Position numbers and translations under genes: made by a program. From Trogon surrucura (lineage: Eukaryota > Chordata > Aves > Trogoniformes > Trogonidae): 64,000 nucleotides of DNA. Positions 48,601-64,000 of this stretch are shown piece by piece (within the stretch, counting starts at the first letter, position 1; each line of letters starts with the position of its first letter). A model generated the notes under the pieces. That model saw only the letters and a program-made list of their open reading frames with translations. It was not told the DNA's origin and did no database searches. The DNA is taken from the NCBI GenBank assembly GCA_020746105.1, contig CM036617.1:138473845-138537844 (forward strand). Direction: 5' to 3'.

Positions 48601-51600
48601 TAACTAGCTACGGACACCAGTGTTATATTTTGATACCTACGCACCAGATGGCACAGAGTCCTTCCCGCTGACCTGAAGGCTTGCGTGAGCGATTTTAATA
48701 AAGCAGGCACGAAATGTAAGTTGCCTTCTGTTTTTTCCACCTAACTACTTTAGAAGTGGCACTAGTTTATAAGGACAAGAGTAAAGCCCTTCCTTCACTA
48801 CAGATAAATGAGCTCTGTCTCACATGTCCTGCTGCTGAAATGCAGGGCTATATATCTTCTGTGAAATGTCTATTGTTTTGCTAAGTTTATAGCAGGAAGT
48901 GAATCAGGAGACGGGGACATTTCAGGCAGAAGTTCTATTGTAAAGCCAACAGCAACAAAGTAGCTTTAGGGATAACACTGTTTCTTTTATTCTAATTAAG
49001 TTCCTAAAGCCATATAAAGAAGCTATTCTGTGGGAATCTTACTAATTCCTTCCATGTCAAAGAATTAACAGGGAGAAAGGTTAGTGCCCAGGAAGCAAGC
49101 CCCACTGGTTCAACTCTAGCAATAAGCTCCTTCTACACTGATGTCATTATAACAATTCCCATAGCTGTTTAGAGCTTGTCTATTTAATTCTTCATACAAT
49201 ACTGTCGTTATGCCAGTGATCACTTGAGCATATGAAGGACAGTATTTTAGGACGGAGACGCAGATTTATTTTACCTCAGCCTGGCAAGTTACTACAGTAG
49301 CCTAAGTCAGAACTTTTGAGAACTGTTATTTCTGATTTATTTTGCTTCACCGAAAGCCAAAACAGTTTCTTTATCCTACAGTTAGATACATTTGGTGGGT
49401 GATTGGCCTAGGGCCACCGTTAGTTACTCAGAGCCCGTCTGCTTGCAGTCACTTGGATTTGAGCACACTTAAACCCTATCGGTCAGAGGCAAAACAGTCT
49501 TTATCTTTTGGAGAATTAAGGCTCTTGCAAAAACAACTAACTTAACCTTTGAATGAGAGCATCCGCACGAGGTTTAACGTCTTTTATTATATACGTTATC
49601 ATCACACCTTCAGTCAATTCCCCTTAACACCCATACCCCAAGTGGGACACGTGCATCTCTAACCACCTCAGTTCCAGCTGATAGCAGAGCATGCCCCAAG
49701 CTGATACCAGTCTGTACACCACTTTGTACCATTACTTCTGTCCTACTACAGCAATAGATTTAGTTAAGGGTGCAGGAGTGAAAAGTTTAAGATTTTGTCC
49801 CTGAGTAGGCAATTAAACTTTTCATTTCTAGTTTCTTTTCCTCCTTACCAGATTTTCACCTTTACCTTTCAAGGCCATGTACAAACAAGCATCTCACAGG
49901 GTGAAATCCACATACTACACTCCTCTTCCTTCTCCCCCCGGCCCCAAACTATTAGCTATGACTGCTTGCTTTCTTTCCTCATCATTCTCCTGTCTCTCAG
50001 TCTGCAGACAAGCTGCTTCATGCACAGAGCAAACTCTCATTCCAGCTAACACAGGACATGACCCTTTCCTTATTAAGATTCCTTTCGAGAATCATCATAT
50101 TTTTCAAAAGGTCTTAGTAAATATAGATACTAGGTAGCAACAGAGGTTCCTAATTTTGAGTTTCTCATCAACATTTCACTCATATACATGTGGACTCAAG
50201 TTCTTCATAGAAAAGGAAGATCTGCTTGCTTAAGGTTTGGGGGTTTGGGGTGTTGTTTGTTTTTTCTGTTACTGATAATTGGAAAGCCAAACTTCATCTG
50301 GATTTTCAAGTTATTTCAGTATTGTTCCTTAAAATTCCCACCACATACGCAGAATTTTTTTTATGTATTACAAATGAATGTATAGTTAGGCCTTCAAACT
50401 TCAATCTCCACAAAAAGCCTGTTGGAAAAGGAAATGAGGAGAAAGCGGTCCAATGCATCTCATCACTAGTCTATTGTTTTAAAAAGAAAGTGGAATGAGA
50501 TCAGGAAGAAAGAGTCACTATCTGCAGTCTCTTTGACTTTCTGCTCTTTGAAGAAGAACACTGCATTAATAAATTAATGTTTGGGTCAGCAGGACAAATT
50601 ACTAACAATGCACTGATTGCACATGTAACCGTGTAAAATGTGACATCAACATTTAAAATCCAAATTCTAGTTCTGAGATTAAGTACTACATATTAAAAGA
50701 TACCTATTAGACATTTTTTTCCTTTTCTTTTTTCCCCAATCAGTAATACTTTAATGTTTTGATTTTGAGGTAGTTATGATAATTTACTAGATACTTAACA
50801 GACATGTTTAATCCTCAAATGTTTGAAACATGCTTTCCCAATACTACAGTGGCCAGAAAGAAGGATTTGCTTGTTCCAAATCGATAGCTCTGCCACAAAA
50901 GTATTTTCAAGATAAAATACTGCTCTGCAAATACTGCTACACACCAGGACAGAAATCCTTATTCTTTGAAAGCAATAGTAAGTCTTCCACTGATTTAACA
51001 TGATGACAATTTTTTACAAGTCAGGACTGGAAGAGATGCATTATTATACCAAGTAATAAGACTGCAAGCTCAAATGAGTTGACCCTTTCCAAGCCATGAG
51101 AAAACTCCCGATTAAATAAGAATATTCAATATTAGTAATATTACAGGTAGTACCATTCCTATTCTTTCTTATCAATGTCTGTGTTCTGGAGGCCCCGATT
51201 CAACTCGCTGCCTAGCTGTAAAGACACCATTGCCAACACAGAGTACCACCTACGAACAAGTTTGGAAGAACAAGTTTGTTTAGGTGCTACCATCAGTTTT
51301 GGTCCATCGTGAAATTACAGGGAAAAGTATCCCCTGGATTAAGTCCCCAAAGCCTTCTACAGCAATAAATTCCGTATAACTCAGGCCTGGTTTTGCTTTC
51401 ACATTAAGCCTCCATGAAAGGGAGACTGAAAGTCACTGCAGCTCAGTTAGTATGTTACGACTTCTACATACTCACAAAGGAACAGTGTGATGATGACTTT
51501 TTACCAGAGTCTGCACTCCTCAATATATCTCTTCCCTATGAAGTCCCACCAGTGTAGGCTGCACAAATAGGAAAGAAGATAAAAGGGAAGGAATAATCAT

Positions 51601-52250
51601 TCTTTTGTAGCCGCCCTTGTTAGTGCTACTGTTATGACAGAGTAAGAGTACAACATCCTTTGTCCAAGCTACTAAGAAATGATTACGAGCAGTGGAAATG
51701 AAAGTGTGAGAAAGCTCCATTTTCCTTCTATTGGAGTATCCTTGTTGCGTTACTCATCTATAAGAAATACAACTGTATTACACAGTACTATTTACAACAG
51801 TCTCATAGCTCCTAAGGCTGTCACTAGGTCCTACTTAACCTCCAACAGGTCACTGGGGGTAAAGCAAGAAACACCTGCCCACTAAACATCACATCATTAA
51901 AACAACACAATATCTGACCACACATCTACTTGAAGAGTAGCTTACCTGGTAAGGTTCAAATATACAAGCAAGACTCACACTCAGGAACTAAAAAAACCCA
52001 GACCAACCAAACACAAAACATCAATCCCCAAAACCTGGAGTTCAGTTACTCATCCTGCAGTAGTCTCCTTTTCTTAGCCTTATTTCAAGAGCCAATCTGA
52101 ATACACTTTTCTAAGGGCCAGTGAGAAGATTCAAGTCTGATGACCAGAGATTCAGTTGGATTTTGGTCCTTATTTTAATGGAATATACAAGATTACTCAA
52201 GATGAGGATTACACTTGCGAGTGACTCATTCAGTATACAGATTTCATTCT
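45681..52250. other. Intergenic DNA between TTLL1 and PACSIN2, no gene seen
   Basis: AT-rich DNA of about 6.6 kb. An AT-dinucleotide-rich stretch lies at about 46360-46490 (TATATA and TACATA units). No convincing exon, RNA gene or mobile element recognised. Confidence 0.55.
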
Positions 52251-52790
52251 TTATTGCAAGGATGAATCCCAGATCATGTGTAAGGCTATTGGTGAGCCCA
52301 GCCCACATCTGCCTTTCCTCTCCCGACCAAACTGCTCTTGCCGGATTGTGTTCGAACTGACAGTCATCAGCACCAACTGTCCCGCAGTTGCAAGCAGCTG
52401 CCTTTTAGGAGCAGCTTCAAAAGCAGGAAAAGGACTGACATTTACTGTGGTGCAGGTGGCCTGTTTTAGCTGTTCAAGAAACTCAAAACTTTTGGGAGAG
52501 GTTAAGTTGCACTCTAGTGGCCTGCCACACAGGAGAGCAGAGCACACAGCCTGCTGTGGCAGCCTGAGTATCACTGCTCCAGTGGAATTCAGATTAGAGT
52601 GTATTATGGCTACATGGACAGTTGGAACTTTCAGCCTCTTGCATCTTCCTCTCCACAATACTCCACAATCGAAATAAAAGAAAAAAAAAAAGGAAGGTCG
52701 GGGAAGGCCAATAAAGACAAGAACTCCACGTTGACATTTATAAATAACTGCCCAATAACTAGTGGAAATGCAAGTGGAAGGAACAACCAA
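52251..52790 (-). other. Unexplained open frame, 179 codons, between TTLL1 and PACSIN2
   Basis: A minus-strand frame unusually long for this AT-rich area, with the opposite strand also open for 133 codons (52276-52677). The part from 52270 to 52640 is GC-richer than its surroundings. The translation has a T-run-derived FFFFFF segment near residue 36. Its later part (LLCGRPLECNLTSPKSFEFL, then LEQLKQATCTTVNV) is of ordinary composition, but I recognise no family. It could be a decayed exon, an old repeat or chance. It lies 0.8 kb past the TTLL1 end, so it might alternatively fall in an extended TTLL1 3'UTR. Confidence 0.25.
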
Positions 52791-53484
52791 TCAAGTGACT
52801 CAATTAGTTCATTTCTATGCTATGCTGTTAGAAGACTGAAATATCTATTTTTAACTTCTGCTCTATACACTTTGGTAGCTAATCATCACAACTTTTGCTA
52901 TCAGAGACACAAGGAACAGCTTACTACATGCAACTATATTTTTGTTATAGTGCCCACAAAATATACAAAAAACATACAGATATTGTACTTACATATGTGC
53001 ATAAATACACAAAAAGATTCTGGTATAAATAAGAATTTATCACAGTCTTCAAGCAATGAAATTTATTACAGTATGACGTGTTTTGAGCCGCTAACTCTCT
53101 AAAGATAGGAAGGTTCATGGGCTGAGGGAGTGTCTTAAATGGCATATTGATACAATATTTCACTAACCGTTAGTTTTTATTTCAAGTTAATGCATGTCTG
53201 CGGAAAAACAGAACAATGATTACCACCCGTTTACAGAATTCACAGCTCAATTTTTATAAGGAGCTAGGGACAGGCTACTACAGGAAATAAATTATATCCC
53301 AAACAGCAAAGAGTTTCTTTCAGAATGCATATTTTGAGTTGTCATCTTTATAAATAAAGTTCTTAGTCATTATTAAGAGAATACTGGTTTATACAAAGTA
53401 TATATATGTATATAAAATGATTATATATACATACATACATACTATATATATTATTGTAATAGTCATCAAGCCAGTGTATGTCTA
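52791..53484. other. Intergenic or distal TTLL1 3' flank with AT microsatellite
   Basis: AT-rich DNA with a TATATA/TACATACA microsatellite at 53398-53455, just past the predicted TTLL1 transcript end. Confidence 0.55.
53398..53455. repeat. AT/TACA-rich microsatellite
   Basis: TATATATGTATATAAAATGA followed by TTATATATACATACATACAT and more TATA. It is interrupted, so it is not a recent expansion. Confidence 0.85.
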
Positions 53485-53507
53485 GTACAATTCCTTGGTT
53501 TACAGTG

Positions 53508-53513
53508 TTTATT
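53508..53513 (-). terminator. TTLL1: Candidate TTLL1 polyadenylation signal
   Basis: AATAAA on the minus strand (TTTATT on the plus), about 140 bases past the stop. It predicts cleavage near 53485-53495. The downstream sequence is moderately T/GT-rich on the minus strand. Other AATAAA-like sites further on (for example near 53350) could give a longer 3'UTR. Confidence 0.5.
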
Positions 53514-53650
53514 TCACTTCTTTTCAAAGGCTGCGTTGTCCTCTTTTAATATATCCCACATGCAATGCAGCAAAATAGAGAAACCTGTTAAAAAAACATG
53601 GTTTTGCTTATAATATCTTCCTACCAAGAGTGCAGCTGTTTTTCCTGTTA

Positions 53651-55481
<1,831 letters not shown>

Positions 55482-56322
55482 CTACAAAAGAAAACAAAAA
55501 GTCAACATCAATTTTTTGAGTGATACATAGTTCTCTAAATAGCATGTGTGATGACTATATATACTGTTTGGGAAATTAAGACTCAGCATCTCAAAGCACA
55601 TCTTACAGTTCCTCAGACACTGGAAGGAATCCCCCACTCGGCATTTTTGGTTTTACATACAAACAAAAGCACCAGATCACAAAGTGCCTGCAGTGTCAGT
55701 CTGAAGATTTTTGTTGAGACTAGATTCACCAGGGTGAATCAGAGAAGACGGATTTTTGTTTTATTTTCTAAGCTTACACAGGTACAAAAAACCAAATTTT
55801 GATGCTTAAAATTTGCCTGGTTCACTCCAACAGCTGTTATATGCAGGAACCTGTGTGTTACTTCTAAGTAAACAGCTTTTATTTACGTTCTTAGTCTGAG
55901 TGCTCCTCTGTTAAACTGTGAGCTGGGGAAACACATGCTCTGTATTCCGAGCATTACATTGTATCTTATTTTACTTAATTAAAATTGGGGTTCATATAAC
56001 ATATCTCCTGTTCCACATTAATTATAGAGAAGCGGTATCAGAACAATAAAGAGATTCATTTTTTTTATAAAGTCGATTTACATTTGATTCTTCACTTGCA
56101 ATTAGATTGAGAAAGAAGAGGGCTCAATACAATTTATGTTGAACATGGAGATCCAAATTTAATACACTAAAGAGAAATCTATGTGGTGGAAAAAAAAGCC
56201 TTCCAAATATCCCAATTATCCTTTGTGTGCCCCTTTTCTTTCCTCTCAACCTGCAAGATTAAGGCCATGACAACATTTAAAACTTAAGTTTGATGTTATG
56301 CTCCATCGAGCCAACGCCAATT

Positions 56323-58038
56323 ATCACAGAATCACAGAATCGCAGAATGTCAGGGATTGGAAGGGACCTCGAAAGATCATCAAGTCCAATCCCCCTGCCA
56401 GAGCAGGAACGCCTAGATAATGCTACATAGGAACGTGTCCAGGCGGGTCTTGAATGTCTCCAGAGAAGGAGACTCCACAACCTCCCTGGGCAGCCTGTTC
56501 CAGTGTTCCGTCACCCTCACTGAGAAGAAATTTCTTCTCGAGTTTAAGCGGAACCTCTTATGTTCCAGTTTCAGCCCATTACCCCTTGTCCTATCAGTGG
56601 TTGTCACCGAGAAGAGCCTGGCTCCATCCTCGTGACACTCACCCTTGATATATTTGTAAACATTAATGAGGTCACCCCTCAGTCTCCTCTTCTCCAAACT
56701 AAAGAGCCCCAGCTCCCTCAGCCTTTCCTCATAAGGGAGATGCTCCACTCCCTTAATCATCCTAGTTGCCCTGTGCTGGACTCTCTCCAGCAGTTCCCTG
56801 TCCTTCTTGAACTGAGGAGCCCAGAACTGGACACAAGATTCCAGATAGGGTCTCACCAGGGCAGAGTAGAGGGGCAGGAGAACCTCTCTTGACCTACTAA
56901 CCACCCCCCTTCTAATACACCCCAGGATGCCATTGGCCTTCCTGGCCACAAGGGCACAGTGCTGGCTCATGGTCATCCTGCTGTCCACCAAGACTCCCAG
57001 GTCCCTTTCCCCTACACTGCTCTCTAATAAGTCATTCCCCAACTTATACTGGAACCTGGGGTTGTTCCTACCCAGATGCAAGACCCTACATTTACCCTTG
57101 TTATATTTCATTAAATTTTTCCCCGCCCAACCCTCCAGCCTGTCCAGGTCTCGCTGGACGGCAGCACAGCCTTCTGGTGTGTCGGCCACTCCTCCCAGCT
57201 TGGTGTCATCAGCAAACTTGCTGATAGTACTCTCTAGTCCCTCATCAAAGTCATCGATGCATATATTGAATAATACTGGTCCCAGTACCGACCCTTGAGG
57301 CACTCCACTGGATACAGGCCTCCAACCAGACTCCGCCCCATTGACCACGACTCTTTGGCTTCCTCCCCTTAGCCAGTTCACAGTCCACCTCACTACTTGA
57401 GAGCCTAGACCACACTTCTGCAGTTTAGCAGCAAGGATGCTGTGGGAGACTGTGTCAAATGCTTTACTGAAGTCAAGGTAGACCACATCCACCGCTCTGC
57501 CATCATCTATCCACCTTGTTATATCCTCGTAAAAGGCTATGAGGTTAGTCAAGCACGACTTCCCCTTGGTGAAGCCATGTTGACTGTCTCTAATGACCCT
57601 CTTATCCCTGATATGCCTTGAGATGGCACCAAGGATAAGTCGTTCCATCACTTTCCCAGGGATGGAGGTGAGGCTGACCAGTCTGTAGTTACCCGGGTCC
57701 TCCTTCTTGCCCTTTTTGAAGACTGGAGTGACATTTGCTTCCCTCCAGCCCTCAGGCACCTCTCCCGTCTCCCAAGACTTGGCAAAGATGATGGAGAGTG
57801 GTCTAGCAACGACATCAGCCAGCTCCCTCAGCACCCGTGGATGCATCCCGTCTGGACCCATGGATTTATGGATGTCCAGATTGCTTAATTGGTCCCTAAC
57901 CCAGTCCTCATCGACTAAAGCAAACTCCTCCACTGCCCTGACTTCATCTGGGGCCTCAGGGATTGTCCAGCTACTGATACTAACACAGCTGCTAACATTC
58001 AGACTGCCTCTGAAGTCCAATTGTATAGATGCTCCAGA
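56323..58038 (-). mobile_element. CR1 LINE, 5'-truncated, 1.7 kb, with open RT frame
   Basis: The left end reads ATCACAGAATCACAGAATCG, the reverse complement of the CR1 3' terminal octamer repeats (ATTCTGTG-type). The right end is placed near 58038, where CR1-like protein sequence stops. ORF1, the endonuclease domain and the 5' end are absent, the usual 5' truncation of target-primed reverse transcription. The uninterrupted RT frame makes it the youngest mobile element in the window. CR1 insertions usually lack clear target-site duplications, and none is seen. Confidence 0.95.
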
Positions 58039-58098
58039 TTTAAAAGACAAAACAGAAAGCCAGAAATAAACAAACACTAAATAAATAGAAAAGCACAT
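56413..58098 (-). CDS. CR1 ORF2 reverse transcriptase, N-terminally truncated, 561 codons
   Basis: The frame encodes the RT domain and C-terminus of a CR1 LINE. An N-terminal finger ([19 protein letters not shown], residues 77-95) is followed by [20 protein letters not shown], motif [10 protein letters not shown] (207-215) with the first catalytic Asp, motif B SGVPQGS (264-270), and motif C FADD (295-298) with the catalytic Asp pair. The CR1 C-terminal part then runs from [15 protein letters not shown] to [20 protein letters not shown]. All catalytic residues are present. The endonuclease domain is missing, so the copy cannot move by itself. The first 20 codons or so ([13 protein letters not shown]) look like flanking intron rather than CR1, so the ATG is probably accidental. 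There is no reason to think it is expressed as protein other than as part of TTLL1 intron RNA. Confidence 0.9.
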   Translation of the reverse strand: MCFSIYLVFVYFWLSVLSFKSGASIQLDFRGSLNVSSCVSISSWTIPEAPDEVRAVEEFALVDEDWVRDQLSNLDIHKSMGPDGMHPRVLRELADVVARPLSIIFAKSWETGEVPEGWREANVTPVFKKGKKEDPGNYRLVSLTSIPGKVMERLILGAISRHIRDKRVIRDSQHGFTKGKSCLTNLIAFYEDITRWIDDGRAVDVVYLDFSKAFDTVSHSILAAKLQKCGLGSQVVRWTVNWLRGGSQRVVVNGAESGWRPVSSGVPQGSVLGPVLFNICIDDFDEGLESTISKFADDTKLGGVADTPEGCAAVQRDLDRLEGWAGKNLMKYNKGKCRVLHLGRNNPRFQYKLGNDLLESSVGERDLGVLVDSRMTMSQHCALVARKANGILGCIRRGVVSRSREVLLPLYSALVRPYLESCVQFWAPQFKKDRELLERVQHRATRMIKGVEHLPYEERLRELGLFSLEKRRLRGDLINVYKYIKGECHEDGARLFSVTTTDRTRGNGLKLEHKRFRLNSRRNFFSVRVTEHWNRLPREVVESPSLETFKTRLDTFLCSII

Positions 58099-58228
58099 GG
58101 TAGCTTGGTCATCACATGGCCTATTTTACTTCCCAATCCATTTACTTTCTTAATCCATTTACCTCAGGAACAAAAGATCTTGTTTCAAAAGAGGAATGAC
58201 TACACTGAAATCTACTTAGTTTTATTTA

Positions 58229-63610
<5,382 letters not shown>

Positions 63611-63749
63611 TTAAACCCCGGTAAGAAATAAGGAAAAGTGCATGCTAGGATACCACATACATGCTAAACTGCTTTGCACAACAAATGCAACATTATTTTG
63701 ACTACATTAATTATTTCCTCAAGAGAAAATACAAAAATATGCAATCTTA

Positions 63750-64000
<251 letters not shown>

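Noticed and set aside
56420-58069. Several plus-strand frames of 64-123 codons
   Set aside because: All are antisense shadows of the CR1 reverse transcriptase frame.

Overview
The window is vertebrate nuclear DNA and almost certainly from a bird. Nine CR1 LINE fragments are present, with the typical avian 3' end, along with two avian-type solo LTRs and a class I endogenous retrovirus (ERV). Two host genes can be recognised from their proteins. Both lie on the minus strand, head-to-tail, as I recall the PACSIN2-TTLL1 order on human chromosome 22. The species cannot be fixed from the sequence alone.

Layout, left to right. Positions 1-5830 hold the 3' part of a decayed class I (gammaretrovirus-like) ERV on the plus strand. 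It shows gag, pol and env remnants, two unexplained small reading frames, a polypurine tract and a 531-bp 3' LTR. It lies inside PACSIN2 intron 2, antisense to the gene. Positions 7165-7275 are PACSIN2 exon 2, with the start codon and the first 20 residues. From 7276 to about 43625 runs a very long AT-rich first intron of PACSIN2 (about 36 kb). It contains six CR1 fragments, low-complexity tracts and two sense-strand solo LTRs at 35203-35753 and 36259-37329. The second LTR has a perfect 5-bp target-site duplication. A CpG island at about 42950-44480 carries the predicted PACSIN2 promoter and non-coding exon 1, with a cluster of CCAAT boxes. About 9.7 kb of intergenic DNA follows, with one CR1 and one unexplained open frame near 52.3-52.8 kb. 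From about 53490 to the right edge lies the 3' half of TTLL1: six coding exons, the stop codon and a candidate poly(A) signal. A 1.7-kb CR1 with a 561-codon open reverse-transcriptase frame sits in one TTLL1 intron.

PACSIN2 encodes an F-BAR/SH3 membrane-curvature and endocytosis protein. TTLL1 encodes the catalytic subunit of the tubulin polyglutamylase complex. They are neighbours by conserved synteny, and nothing here shows a shared pathway. The remaining sequence is intronic or intergenic and is occupied by mobile-element fossils. I did not find an intact undescribed gene system. The least explained items are a Cys-rich frame and a small single-pass membrane-protein-like frame inside the ERV, the open frames at 52.3-52.8 kb, and some GC-rich or inverted-repeat islands inside AT-rich intron.
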